The position numbers were made by a program, and so were the translations under genes. A stretch of DNA of 64,000 nt from Cordilura impudica (taxonomy: Eukaryota; Arthropoda; Insecta; Diptera; Scathophagidae), in the NCBI GenBank assembly GCA_963682025.1, contig OY821519.1:196820920-196884919 (forward strand), in the 5' to 3' direction. Below are positions 1 to 11,656 of this stretch, piece after piece (the stretch's first letter is position 1; the number at the start of each line of letters is the position of its first letter). Under the pieces are notes generated by a model that did no database searches, was not told the DNA's origin, and saw only the letters and a list, made by a program, of their open reading frames with translations.

Positions 1-164
1 AATATGTATTTACAATCTTAAAGATTATATTGCATTTATTGTAAAAATCTATATTTGCATAATTTTATAGTTGTGGGTCAGATTGCCATTTTTTAAGCTG
101 ACAACTATTGCTTATTATTCATTTGATTTTAGTAATTTACATTAGCTAAGAAATAATTTTTTAG

Positions 165-375
165 TTATTTCTTACACACAGAAAACAGATTCATTGTGAC
201 TACCGAAATCTCTGCCAATCGAATTGCGAAAAAGCTAATAAACAAATTTCGATTTAAATATGAATAGAATTCTTTTGTCGTAACAGTAAATATTTTATCA
301 TACCCCTCTTAAATTTGGGGCGCAAATACAATTATTAAACTCTTGAATAATTCGGTTGGTGAATGTGAATGTTTT
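165..375 (+). repeat. Dispersed repeat, copy 1 of 2 in the window
   Basis: This stretch is similar by eye to 23149-23360. Both contain an acacacaNaaaacagattcattgtg-type opening, then a gccaaycgaattgcga block, then taacagtaaatattttatcata, and a later cggttgg block. The two copies are diverged and neither contains an open frame. The class of repeat is unknown. Positions 1-164 show nothing recognisable. Confidence 0.55.
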
Positions 376-765
376 AAAATAAGGATAAAATTCTAATCAA
401 ACTCATTTAACATTAGATTCCTATATATTAGTCAGATTTCCGAATATTAGTCTAATGTAATTAAAGCATATCCAAATCCATTTAGTATATTTAGACCTCA
501 TTTAAATCTAGTGTAGTTCGCTTATAATGGGCTCCTTAGCCGGTTTATAACTAGCTAGTACATTATTATAATCTTTACAACCACTTGACGCCACCCAATT
601 GAAATGGATCATGGATCATTCTCTGAAACTCCTATCGAGTATTAGTTTCTATATTGTTTACAGGCTGTTATAGCTAATGCTGCTGTTTCTGCTAACATAA
701 TTACCAGATTGTAAAGGAAATTATCTGTCAACTAACACCCCAAATTACCCATACTTTCAACATTG
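376..765. other. No gene seen; A+T-rich intergenic sequence
   Basis: I see no coding motif, inverted repeat or known repeat signature here. A reverse-transcriptase relic begins at about 770. Confidence 0.5.
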
Positions 766-769
766 TTAT

Positions 770-1195
770 CACAGAAAGTGAATTTCTTCAAAGTTGGAAA
801 TAAGTATGCTAAAATTTTAGCCATTCCTAAATCAAATACTTGCCTAAAGTGTTTGAAAGGTTATTGCATCAGCAAATTGGAATATATGTCCATATTAAGG
901 GTCTACTCTCAGACAGACAATCAGGCTTTCATCTCAAACATAGCTGTTTAACTGCATTCCTTGATGTGTCTGAAGAAAAACGTGTGTATAATGATAATGG
1001 TAACATTGTATTTTTAGTGCTCTTAGATCATTCGAAGGCAGTTGATACTGTGAATCATAAAATACTCTGCATGAATCTAAGAACTTTTTTTGATTTCTCG
1101 CCTTACGCAACTCATCATAATCGTCTTATTTAGCAAATCGAAAACAATACGTTCATATCAACAATAAAATATAAAATGTACTTCCAGTAAAAAGG
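770..1195 (+). pseudogene. RT-E non-LTR reverse transcriptase relic, 5' part
   Basis: A broken piece of the reverse transcriptase domain of the RT-E family. Readable blocks are KVFERLLHQQI, LLSDRQSGFHLKHS and VLLDHSKAVDTVNHK. They match in order the same blocks in the better copy at 38552-41340 (KAFERLLHCQI, LLTDRQSGFRVKHS, VLLDHSKAFDTVDH). The copy lacks the endonuclease and the segment around YRPIAILPYLS, and it has frame breaks. It stops at about 1195, close to where the VRGVPQGS motif should follow, because HEL3 interrupts it. The rest of the domain resumes at about 4745 with the YADD motif. It is a dead relic. Confidence 0.75.
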
Positions 1196-1445
1196 GCCAC
1201 TTCTTTTTTATAACATTAATATGCTAGGCGGTTTCTTGTTACCGATGTTTTGTTCTACCGTTTTATCCCGATTTTGACCAAGCGTATATTATTTGAAAGG
1301 TATCTCTTTTCAGCTGTTCCCCAGATTTACAAATTTTGAAAATTTTTCCTTTATTTTGAGTAAATTGCACTCCAAGTTGCTACTAGCACATATATAAAAT
1401 TATAAATATGCTATGTGTGTGTTTATTAAATTTGTTAATGTGTTT

Positions 1446-4400
1446 ATACCCTCCACTCCAGTGTGCAGAGGGTATATATAAGTTTGTCATTCCGTTTGTA
1501 ATAATTAGAAAAAAAATTTTGGACCCCATAAAATATATATATTTGTGATCCCTATAACAGCCGGAGTTGATATAGCGATGTCCGTCTGTCCGTCTGTCCG
1601 TCTGTGGAAATCACGATGACGGCATCAATCGGGCAGATAGGGTGCTCGTTGACATAAAAAATGATTCATTAACATCCTGGGAAGTTTGGTATTTAAAATC
1701 GTCCAAATCGGTCGATTAGGGCCCGAGATCTGAATGAAGAACTAAAAACAGTCTTGAATAAATATAATTTTCTATGTTGTTCTTGTCACGATCATGCACT
1801 CAATAGGATAGGTAAGGTGATTATTTTTAGTGAGAGTGATTCTTCAAATTCATGGGAAGATTTCTGTTTCAAAAATTATTAAAATCGGTGGAACAGGTCC
1901 AGGGAAATCTCTGAAAAATTAAAAAAAAAATGAAAAATATGATATTTCTATATTGTTCTTGTTGTTATTCTAAATGTTGTATTGTTGTCATAGCTGGACT
2001 TGGTGTTTTTCTGGTCGTTGTGGTAATAATATAATAAAACTAACCCTTTGTGCATTTTTTTATCAACTCTGGTAGAAAAATTTAAAAGTTTCCATTGTTT
2101 TGGCATCACTAAAAAATTTACTAGATCATTTCTGTCATTGCGACGAGCCCGCCTGCAAAGTTTCAGATCGATTGGGTCAAGGAAGTAAAAATTCACCGGC
2201 ATCTAAAGCAAATAATGCTAAAATACCTATTATTATACCTATTATATTATACCCATATTAACTTTCTCTTGTCTTTACAAAATAGAGTTACCGAGTTCAT
2301 CAATGAGTTTTTTGCTTTCAAAACAGTTCTACATAGTTATATAGAACTATTATTCTGCTTTACCTACAAAATATCTGATTTCGATTACATCTAATTTTTA
2401 AAAATTGTTTATAATAACTAAAGCATTATTATTCACAAAAATACAAAATTGCACTTTTTAAATTTTCCATTGAAATTTAAGAAAATATCAATTCTTGAAA
2501 CTGAAATTAAAATTTCCAATTATAATTTATAAAATATTAATTGAATTTCAGAAAATCATATCAAAACGTCGGAAATAATGATTTTAAATTTAGAAGACAT
2601 CAATTGCATCAAATTCCAAAAAAAAAAAAAACACCAAATATGTTTACATTTAAAAAATGTTTACAATAAGAATAACAAGTAAGAAAATTATAGTCGGTCT
2701 AGACCGACTATATGACACCCTATACCGTGCGTTTAGAGACCCTATCTCTTAGGCCCAACTAACTGGACATAGAAAATAAGCAAAAACCAAATTTGAGTGG
2801 GATTTTTATTAATTTTTTTGGCTGCAGATATGAAAAAGTTCATATCGGATGCTATATCTATATAAGGACTTGGTCCAAAAATGGACCGATCCTGATCATG
2901 TTTGGTAAAGTCTCTTGTATTTTGCAAAAATATATACAAACAAAATTTGAGAAGAATCAGTGCAATATAATTGTTTTTTAATAGATTTAAGTGAAGATCG
3001 GGAAACAGCTCTATATGGGGTCAAAGGGATCATTTTTGGACTACTCATTAATGGATGTAATGAACGCATACAAACCCAATTTGAGTAAGATCTATATGAC
3101 AATTTGGATCTTATGGCAATTTATGTCGATTTCATATGGGTAATTTGTATGGGGGCTAGGTCTGAACATGGACCGATTCTCACCAATTTCAATAGCGTTC
3201 ATCCCATGGCCGATAAAAGCTTATGTACCAAATTTCATCAAAATACATTCATATTTGCGACCTGCAGTTTGATTACAAGCTTTACATGGACACACAGACG
3301 GACGGACGGACGGACGGACGGACGGACGGACATTGTTAAATCAACTCAGAAAGTGATTCTGATTCGATCGGTATAATTAAAGATGGGTCTAGGTCAAATA
3401 TTTTTGGTTGTTACAAACAGCAGCACAAAGTCATTATACACAAACAACATAGTGGTATAGGGTATAAAAAGAAATATTGGCATTAAGGAGAAATTAATAG
3501 CTTTTCAGTAACTTCTTTTAACGATAGTCGAATCGCTAAAAAAAGAAAATTGCAAAATTAACGACAACCATTTTTGTGTTGTTTATTCAATCGATAAAAA
3601 CTTAAATTTTTAGGTTGAAATATTTTGCTTTAATTAAAAAACTTTTTTATATAAATAAAAAAAATTTAATAGCATATTCAATTCATTATTTCATTTTCAA
3701 ATAAATACACAGAAATATTAGTAAAAAAATAAAGGTATTAAACATAAACATAATATCATCCTGTCAAACACGAAGTAATTTGTTTTTTTCTATTCTTCTT
3801 TGTGTTTTTCGCTTATTTTTACAGAGATGCCACTCGTTTACAATTTAAATAAATAGAAAAATAGATTTTTCGACTGTCGTTAAGATGTATGTACTTAGTG
3901 AATCACTTAATCCTTAGTGCAAACAACAATAGCTGTCGATATATTTTGCGATTGTCGGAAAACATTGATTTAAATTCAATGAATTTTATAAAACCTCAAA
4001 TGATATTTAAGAATTGCGAACGTAAAAATTGTTACATAAATAAACACAATTTGATGAGAATGTTATTTTTATATATAAATTTTGACAATTTTTTTTGGAT
4101 CAATATTTGAAGTTTTTCAGAAAATAAAGATAACAAATTATTTTATTTAAAATATTTGGGACATTTGGTTTTTTGCGTTTGGCATCCCTAATTTGATTAT
4201 TTATTATTATTATAAATTTATTCTCTATGTTTTCAAAATATGGCAATATTTTAAATAAAATTTGAGAGAGCTTTTTTTTTGGTTATTATTTTGTTACTCG
4301 ATCCGACCTATATGGCCGCAATGAAAAAATAATTCGCCAGTTAAAGGAAACTATACAGCCATCTCCAATTAGCACGATTTAATGCATATAGCCACCCTAC

Positions 4401-4616
4401 ACAACCATTACCTTTGCAATGGAGGTTAAGGCGAGCTATTTAATTAGCAAAAACTAAATCAAACGAGAAGTTATGTCAAATAACCAGAAACGCATGCATA
4501 TAGGAAACGCATGCATATTTTTCCAATATTTTGTTTACATTTATTATCAATACTCAAACCGAGGTGGAGGGTATCAAAGATTCGGCACAGCCGAATTTAA
4601 CACTCTTGCTTGTTTT
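1446..4616 (+). mobile_element. CF2 Helentron-like (mini-me/DINE-type) element
   Basis: The left end begins with ATACCCTCCAC (1446-1456), and the exact reverse complement lies near the right end (4564-4574), giving perfect 11-bp subterminal inverted repeats. Next come a hairpin with 7-bp arms ATTCGGC/GCCGAAT and loop ACA (4580-4596) and a short tail ending CTTGCTTGTTT. A GTCCGTCT-type microsatellite lies at 1580-1605. Subterminal inverted repeats, GTCY microsatellite and a 3' hairpin are the hallmarks of mini-me/DINE-1 elements, now regarded as non-autonomous Helentrons. It sits inside HEL3 between T and T without a clear duplication. At over 3 kb including a nested CF1 copy it is long; about 2240-2673 and 3467-4290 are A+T-rich DNA without open frames and could be further insertions. 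Confidence 0.7.
2674..3466 (-). mobile_element. CF1 Helentron-like element, copy 1 (intact)
   Basis: Read on the minus strand the element starts TTATACCCTATACC, runs through a (GTCC)n/(GACG)n microsatellite of about eight units (3297-3330) and ends with a perfect 24-bp palindrome (2689-2712, half-site TATAGTCGGTCT) plus a tail ending CTTACTTGTT. ATACCCTATACC-type blocks in inverted orientation at both ends are the subterminal inverted repeats, mutated here on the hairpin side. No protein is encoded; short frames that recur in all copies are by-products of repeat conservation. It lies within CF2 and is therefore the youngest layer of this nest. Confidence 0.8.
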
Positions 4617-4744
4617 TAATGTGTTTGTTTTCTTCATTCACAATAATAACAAACCAAAAATGTGTTGATTTGTGAATTAGCTAAATTGAAAAATAACGTT
4701 GCCCAGAAATGCACTCGAATTTTGATTGGTGGAATCTGCTAGTA

Positions 4745-5880
4745 GAAATAATTTGCCTAGTCAACTTTCGTATTGTAAAGTACATATGTATGCTGATGAT
4801 GTGCAACATAGTATTCGTTTCGATTAACTAAATAACTGTGGATCTTAAATAAATTCGTTTATGGACTATGGCAAATGGGCTATGTCTCAATACATCAAAG
4901 TTTAAATGCATCATTATTAGAAGATCTGCGCTTCCACTTGTTATACCAGATATTAATCTTAATAGCCAAGTAATTGAAATTACTGTTGGAAATCAAAAAT
5001 GTACTTTAATTAAAATGTACTACAAGTTTTCAACAATTGTGAAAACAAAATGTTATTTGCATATAACTTCAAATTAAATTAGAAAAATGTATGAAATAAA
5101 TTTTCATTCAATATACCACTGCTAACAAAAACAGTTTTTTTTTTTAATTACCAAGAATTTAACAGAGAACCATAAATCTTGGAATTATTTTCAACAAAAC
5201 TCTCACCTGTTCACCTGGTCTTATCAAATAAAACACATGTTCAATGCTTCGATCACTGTGGAAAACTCAACATCTGATACCAGTCCATGAACGAATTCTA
5301 CTTGGAAAAACCTATCTAATTCCAACTTTGTTGTACGGATACGAACTATTTACTGGCTGAGATTCTATTGGCTCTAGGAAGTTAACAAATACGTTTGATT
5401 CTATATTAAGATACGTATAAAATTTGAAAAGATCGTCCCATATAAGGCCGTACGCACGAAAACTTTGTGGCGTGAATTTTCGCGATCTCTTGAAGACACG
5501 ATCATTGATACTAATGAGACTACTGAGATTAAATTTTCACGTGAGACTACATATCTGTTTAATCGAAAATCTTTTTCAAATTCAAGAAGAAATAATTCTA
5601 TAATTCAAATAAGGCATAAAAGTTTTGTGTCTGAGGGGCAGTTCTATATACAATGCATACGACTTAGGAACTTGGTACCGCCAACCTAACAACACGCGGG
5701 AAACATTAGGAAAGAAGTTTTCCGATTTTTCAACATCATGTGAATATTGTGTACATTTTGTTTTGCTTTGAATATGTGTTAAAAAATTTATGTTACATTT
5801 CCATAAAATACTGTACTGTATAACACTCTTAGTCTTGTAGGGCAGTAAACGAAATAATTAATTAAATAAAATAATTATAC
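4745..5880 (+). pseudogene. RT-E reverse transcriptase relic, 3' part
   Basis: Continuation of the relic at 770-1195 beyond the HEL3 insertion. In several frames I read NNLPSQLSYC followed by MYADDVQ at about 4785-4805, then NGLCLNTSK, LGIIFNKTLT, a YLIPTLLYGYE block and a final NAYDLG-type block near 5660. These correspond in order to the RT active site and C-terminal region of the copy at 40391-41340. Stops and frameshifts are frequent. The copy seems to end near 5875 in an A+T tail (attaaataaaataat), shorter than the (TAAA)n tail of the better copy. Together with the 5' part it is one 5'-truncated insertion. Confidence 0.7.
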
Positions 5881-6478
5881 ATGCAGTTCGTATTTGAAAA
5901 ATTTTTATTCTGCTATTTTTCCACATTCATCTGTAGTTATGGTCATTTCTTTGTAGTTTGGTTTATGCATATAATACATAAACTATGCCATGTCACGAGC
6001 ATGATATAGTCATTTTGTTATAGTTCAAACAGCTGGTGTTCAAGAAAAAAAAAAAATAATAATAATAAAAATGAAACAAATCATCAACTTGGTTCCATGG
6101 GTTTTCTCCCGACAAATGTTTCATTTGAAATGATTCAGCTTTGTGCCTTTCTTAAAAAAAAAAAAAAAATAAAAATAAATAGCAAATGTCATACTTCATA
6201 CATAGCTGGTTCTTGGAAGTTTATTTATTTAAATTCTGTTTTTTATATATTTCAATTCTTAAGCAAGAAATGGTGCAATATTCATGTTTGTCGTTATGTA
6301 TGTAACAAATAACACAACTTTATAAACCGTAAAGTGTGAAATAAGAAATTTTGCATGCTATTGCTTTTTGCCTCGAAAGTGTACAGCACAACACTTAAAA
6401 CAAGTAAGATTCACACCCTGATTATTTTTATTTGTTTCAAGTTGTTATTGTTTGCTTCAAGTTGTTATAAATATGAAG
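5881..6478. other. No gene seen; poly-A tracts
   Basis: A+T-rich sequence with simple A runs at about 6043-6072 and 6155-6180. No coding motif or known repeat is visible. Confidence 0.5.
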
Positions 6479-6869
6479 ACAAGTAAGAAAATTATAGTTG
6501 GTCAGGACCGACTAGACGTTGCCCTATACCAAGCGTTTAGAGAGCCTATATCTTAGGTCCAACTAATTGGATATAGAAAATAAGCATAAACCAAATATGA
6601 GTGTTATTTTTATTAATTTTTATTTCTGCAGATATTTTTTTTTTCTTCATTCTTTATTTACAATCTATTTTACAATATTAAGCAAATTTGATAAAATTAA
6701 AATAAACTAACATTAGTTATTGATCTTCATTAAGATCAATAACACTATAAGTACATACGAGAGATCATAGTTCATTTATTTCTAATTAATATTTTTACAG
6801 TAGTATATATATTTATTATTTTTACAATATGTACAAAAATCTTTATGTAATAAATTACATTTTTTTTAA

Positions 6870-9513
6870 TTAAAAATTAAGTTCTGAATGGCAGATCAGA
6901 TCGCTTTCATCTAACAGCGCTATGGCTAAAGGATTAACATGATCGCTTAATCTTTGTAAATATCGTTGGCTATAATTTCCTATTTCAGTTTTTACTTTCG
7001 GGATATCAAGGTCATTGTGTATGGTATTGTTAGAAACAAACCAAGGAGCATTCACAATCATTCTTAAAGTTTTTGATTGAAGTCTTTGAATAATTTCAAT
7101 ATTGGAATTACTTGTAGTTCCCCAGAGCTCAATCCCATAAGTCCAAACAGGCTTCAAAGTTGTTTTGTAAAGCACAATTTTATTTTCCAAACTCAATTCT
7201 GATTTTCGACCAAGAAGCCAGTACATTTTTTTCAATTTGTTGTCAACTTGAGTTCTTTTGGCTTTCACATGATCCTTCCATGTTAGCCTTCTGTCTAAAT
7301 ACATGCCCAAATATTTTACACTAGTTTTTTGTGGAATTTGTGTACCATTAAAATGTATTTTTGGGCAATCGCCTCGTCTTAGAGTAAACGTTACATGTGT
7401 AGATTTGTGTTCATTTAATTTGATATTCCAAGTAGTCAACCATATTTGTAAGTTATCTATTTCATGTTGAATTAAATTTGATGCATCAGTTGCTGAGTTG
7501 TTAGAGGATATAAATGCTGTGTCGTCCGCGTAGGTTGCAACGGTTATCCCATTAACGCAAGGCATGTCAGAGGTAAAAATAGTATACAAGACTGGCCCCA
7601 ATACGCTCCCCTGAGGTTTACCAGCTTCAATTTTTCGCAGAGTAGACATTTCATTGTTCAAATTAACATAAAAAGATCGTTCCTTTAAGTATGACTTAAG
7701 AACAAGGTAAAATGGAGCTGGAAGATAAGTTTTACAGCAATCCCGCGTGCCAAACACGATCAAAAGCCTGCTGTATATCCAAAAATACAGCTGAGCAGTA
7801 TTTTTTGTTTTTTAATGCATTAGTAATAATATTGACTATTCTATGGCATTGCTCGGGGGTTCCGTGTTTATGACGGAAGCCAAACTGATACTCTGGGATT
7901 ATGTTTTTGTTTTCTAGAATTGGAAGCAATCTCCGAAGAAAAATCTTTTCGAAAATTTTTGAAAATATAGCCAGTAAACTTATTGGCCTATAAGAGCTAA
8001 CTTTGTTTTCTGGTTTGTTCGGTTTAGCGATCTTTGTAATTTCGGCACACTTCCATTGACCAGGGAAATGGTGTAATCTGAGGATTGAGTTAAAGATTAA
8101 TGTCAGGAAAATTACTGCTTTTTTCGGTAAAGATTTTGTAACTAAAGCATCCATTTTGTCATAGCCAGGTGATTTGGATTTATTAAGAATATTTATTTCA
8201 GTACTAACTTCAGTTGGAGTAATGTGAGCAATTGGAAGATCCATTTGGCATGCAGAGTCCAGAAAATTTATTATATGCGATTCATTTAAATTCAACGAAA
8301 AAGGTTTGAATGTTTCACTCAAATGATTTGCAAATGCAGTTGCTTTCTGAATATCTGTTCTACACCAAGAGTCGTTAGAATCTTTTATTGGAATATTTCT
8401 TTTAGCAGGTCTTTTCAAATATTTTGTTGCTTTCCACAGACTGTATTCATTATTGGGCTCATTTACATTAAGGTTACGAAGATATTCTCCAATTTCCTTG
8501 TTTTTGTATTTTGAAATACGTTCTTTGAGAAGCTTGGTGGCTAAATTCAAATTTGTTTTATCAGCTGGATGTCTACTTTGTTGCCAGATCCTTCGGAGTC
8601 TTCTCTTGTTCCTGATGAGTTCTCTTACATCTGCTGATATATACACATTATTTCCATTTGAGGGCGTTGATGTTGGGGTAGAAAGAAAAGCAGCTTCATG
8701 TATAACATTTGTGAACATTTCCACTGTGTCATCTAATTCTTCTCCAGACTTGATAGGAATTCGCAGATCTACATTTCTATCAATCCAATACCCAAATGAA
8801 CGCAGATCAGTTTTTGGTGTTAATATTTTATAATTTTTTGGAATAATTTCTATACATGAGCTTAAATTTATTATTATAGGTGTATGGTCTGAACTTAGGT
8901 CATCATTGTATAATATATCCAACAGGTTTCTAGGTATGCCATTATATACAGCGAAATCCGGTATTTTTGCTGGATCAGTAGGCCAATAAGTAGGTCTTCC
9001 CCCTGATAACGTTGAATAATTATGTTTGTTAATGCAGTTATACAGTTGTCAGCCTTTAGGATTCACAAGTCTGGAACCCCACCACGGGTGTTTGGCATTA
9101 AAGTCACCAGCTACTAAAAACCGATTACCAATTTTATTAAAGAAGTTTTCGTAATCTATACATTTGACCGCATGTTTGGGGGGAAAATAAATAGAATATA
9201 TATTTAAATAGTTGTTGTTAAATTTAATTTTAACACCTGCAGGTTGTATTGATGGTTTTAAAACTTCTTCTGCTATTTCATAATTAATTGTTGATTTTAT
9301 TAAGATGGCAGCTCCAGCATGACATTTATCATCAGGATGATTTACAGCAATTAAGTCGTAACCTCTTACTCTAAAATGTGATTTACTATTCAAATGAGTC
9401 TCGCTAAGAAGAAATATATCAATATATTTAATTTTCATAAAAATTTCAATTTCATTTACTTTTCTGGACACGCCGTTGGCATTCCAAACAGCTATTCTTA
9501 GGCCTAATTGCAT
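6870..9513 (-). pseudogene. Jockey-type ORF2, endonuclease plus reverse transcriptase
   Basis: The N-terminal apurinic-type endonuclease begins IAVWNANGVS and shows SETHL, AGDFNAKHPWWGS and SSDHTPI, the expected metal-binding and catalytic motifs. An in-frame TGA at 9049-9051 stands where an Arg codon is likely after NPKG. The reverse transcriptase follows, with SSYRPISLLAIFSK, QFGFRHKHGT, VFLDIQQAFDRVWH, then a frameshift at about 7735-7760, then KPQGSVLGP and the active site ATYADDTAF (YADD codons 7532-7521). The C-terminal region ends HSELNF, followed by a short 3' UTR. All key residues of both catalytic domains are present. In a working copy ORF2 nicks target DNA and primes reverse transcription there. 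Confidence 0.9.
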
Positions 9514-9623
9514 AATTTATTAATAAGTAATGTTAACATGTTCATGAGTTGACCAAACATAATTTCTATATTTTTCATATTGTTGTTTTCATTTGAGGTG
9601 TTTTGCTTTAACACTTCAGAATA

Positions 9624-10690
9624 TTAAGCATTGTGTGTAAAATTATTTTTATTATTGGTGTTATAATTAACATTATTGTTATTGTTCGTATTGTTATTTA
9701 CCGCACTATGTAGTGGGAAATCGTTATAGTTCATAGAGAAGTTCTGACGGTTTTGGTTTCTGTTTACAAGTGATAATTTTTGCCGCAGTGCTTGATACAC
9801 CTGACATCCTTCGTAGTTAGCAGTGTGAGTATTTAAACAATGTACACAACGTGGGGGATCATCTATACTTTTTTTACACTCTACTGTAGGATGACCAAGT
9901 CCACATTTTACACAAGTAAAAGGCTTTGAACAGTATGTTCTTGTGTGTCCGTATTGTTGACAGCGATGACATTGGGGAATATCATTTGTTTGGCGCGGTG
10001 GCTCAATTTTAACTACAGCATGAATAAGGTGCCGTATATCATATATTTTCTTGTTTTCTGGACCTGGATTTAAATCGACGAAGAACATGGGTAGAGGTTG
10101 CTTTGATACTTGGCTTCTAACATTTACTATACTTCTGACTTGATGCCCTAATGATAAAAGCTCAGCTTTAATGTCTGAAATTGGTGTTGAAAAATGTAGA
10201 CCTTTAAGAACAACTCTATAAGCACGTTCACTTTTAATTTGATACGTGTGAAAGCTTATCTTATTAGCATCTAGGTACTTAACAATCTTTCTATAGGAAT
10301 CAATAGTTTTTATAATTAATTTTACCTGACCATCTCTAAATGATTTATAATTAAAATTTATACCTGGAATAACACTAGATATTTTTTTTTTACCATTTCA
10401 GTGATATTGCTAACACATGGTATAAATATAGGTGGTGGTTTTGGGGATCCTTCCCTCACTTCTTCTAATTCTTCTTCTGCATCATCATCGACTGCCAGAG
10501 CTGAATATTTGTTATTATTCGAAGTACTTGGTATATCTTGCTTGACTTTCTTGTTGTTTTGAGAAAAAGTTGTTGGTTTTTTACGCTTACTAGATATCAT
10601 TACTTGCCAGTTAATATCATCTTCATCAGTTTCAGTAGAATCAGTGTTGTCAGTATTCATACTGTATACAATGTACGTGCTAACGTACAC
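9624..10690 (-). pseudogene. Jockey-type ORF1, nucleic-acid-binding Gag-like protein
   Basis: ORF1 of the jockey element. The N-terminal part (10690-10358) is acidic and Asn/Ser rich. A frameshift at the A/T run near 10381-10392 breaks it before the central region. The C-terminal part contains three zinc knuckles in order: C-x2-C-x4-H-x4-C at CHRCQQYGHTRTYC, then CVKCGLGHPTVEC, then CVHCLNTHTANYEGC. A region of PRE_C2HC type precedes them, as is usual in jockey-clade ORF1. The tail is an Asn-rich low-complexity stretch. In active elements the protein binds element RNA and aids reverse transcription. Repairing one frame would give a continuous reading, so decay is recent relative to the other elements here. 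Confidence 0.85.
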
Positions 10691-11656
10691 AGTATATGTT
10701 GTTGTAGCTTATGATTTTGTGCAAATTTATTGTTGTAAATATTGATCACTAATCTGCTTTAGTAAAGCAGTAATGTTTTTTGTTTTTTTGGTTTATGATA
10801 TTAAAAGATTAGTTTTAAAGTAAGTTATTTGTTTGTCATAGAAATGAACACAGAATACGTCTGTACACGATCACAGCTTGCACACGACTCTTTCTGCAGA
10901 TATGAAAAAGTTCATTCACCATAGGGTCGAAAAATGGACCGATCCTGACAATTTGCTAAGGTTACTTATTTTTCGTAAAAACATATGCACACCAAATTTG
11001 AGAATAATCTGTGCAATATTTTTATTTTTTTTTATAGATCTAAGTGAGGATCGGGAATTAGCTTCATATTGGGGCTATGAAATAGGGTTTATTTTTGTAA
11101 TACTGATAAATGGATGTAATAGCATACATAAACCTAATTTGACCGATTTCTATATGATAATTTGGATGTTACGGCAATTTAAGTCGATCTCATAGGGGTC
11201 ATTTGTATTCGGAATATGTCAATGATATTCATCTTATGGACGGTAGAAGGTTATACATTAAATTTCATCAAAATATATTCGCATTTGCAATATGTGGTTT
11301 GATTACGAGGTTTTCATTGACACACAGACGGACGGACATCGCTAACTCTACTCAGAAAGTGCTTCTGAATCGATCGGTATAATGAAAGATTGATCTAAGT
11401 CAATTGATTTATGTAGTTACAAACATCATCACAAAGTCACTATTCCCTCATCACATAGTGGTATAGGGTATACAAATATGTGGGAGGTAAAAATATCTAC
11501 AGTTAAAAATTGTTTGCAAAAATGTGCTTTGTTTACAATATTTAACAGGCTCTTAGTTCATAATTGTGACCAGCAAAACACCAGGCACAAAGTACAATCT
11601 TATTCGATATAATATGTCCGTCTGTTCTTCAATCAACTTCAGGTCGCAAATAAAAT

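Larger units (their letters stand above)
1207..4742 (+). mobile_element. HEL3 Helitron-like element, interrupted by CF2
   Basis: The left part (1207-1445) and right part (4617-4742) together match one unit of the HEL3 array at 11657-12769. Shared blocks are ataacattaatatgctaggcg, ccgatgttttgttctaccg and, on the right, ttcattcacaataataa followed by gtgaattagctaa. The right end has a degenerate GCACTCGAA hairpin followed by CTAG (4739-4742) and then T, as expected of a canonical Helitron 3' terminus. It lies inside an RT-E reverse transcriptase relic and encodes nothing. The left boundary is approximate and some target sequence appears to be missing. Confidence 0.65.
6636..10890 (-). mobile_element. 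Jockey-clade non-LTR retrotransposon, nearly full length
   Basis: The 4255-bp element is flanked by a perfect 13-bp target-site duplication, TTTCTGCAGATAT, at 6623-6635 and 10891-10903. The 3' end on the minus strand is a short A tract (T run 6636-6644). It carries ORF1 (10690-9624) and ORF2 (9513-6870) in the usual order with a gap of about 110 bp. The 5' end on the minus strand begins GAGTCGTGTG, so the insertion appears to be 5' complete. One frameshift in ORF1, and one TGA stop and one frameshift in ORF2, are the only large defects I find, making it the best preserved retroelement in the window. It interrupts CF1 copy 2. Confidence 0.9.
6479..11472 (-). mobile_element. CF1 copy 2, split by a jockey insertion
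   Basis: The hairpin end lies at 6479-6635 (acaagtaagaaaattatag, then a mutated palindrome). The rest of the element resumes at 10891 and ends at about 11472 with agtggtatagggtata. The two halves join within the block ttctgcagatatgaaaaagttcat, which is continuous in every other CF1 copy. The microsatellite is short here (GACGGACGGAC near 11327). The copy is more diverged than copies 1, 7 and 9, in keeping with being older than the jockey insertion it carries. Confidence 0.8.

Noticed and set aside
3297..3330. Possible CRISPR-like or satellite array of GACG units
   Set aside because: It is the 4-bp microsatellite internal to CF1; no spacers exist and length varies among copies as expected of slippage.
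3104..3376. Recurrent frames of 60-90 residues (for example one starting MDLMAIYVDFIW and ending in RTDGRTDGR repeats) in many CF1 copies
   Set aside because: They recur only because CF1 copies are similar in DNA sequence. They use both strands, end in translated microsatellite, and vary in length between copies, so they are not genes.
5465..5689. Separate small gene on the + strand
   Set aside because: It is the C-terminal portion of the RT-E relic in one of its frames (a RNNSIIQIRHKS-type block also found at 36066-36317).
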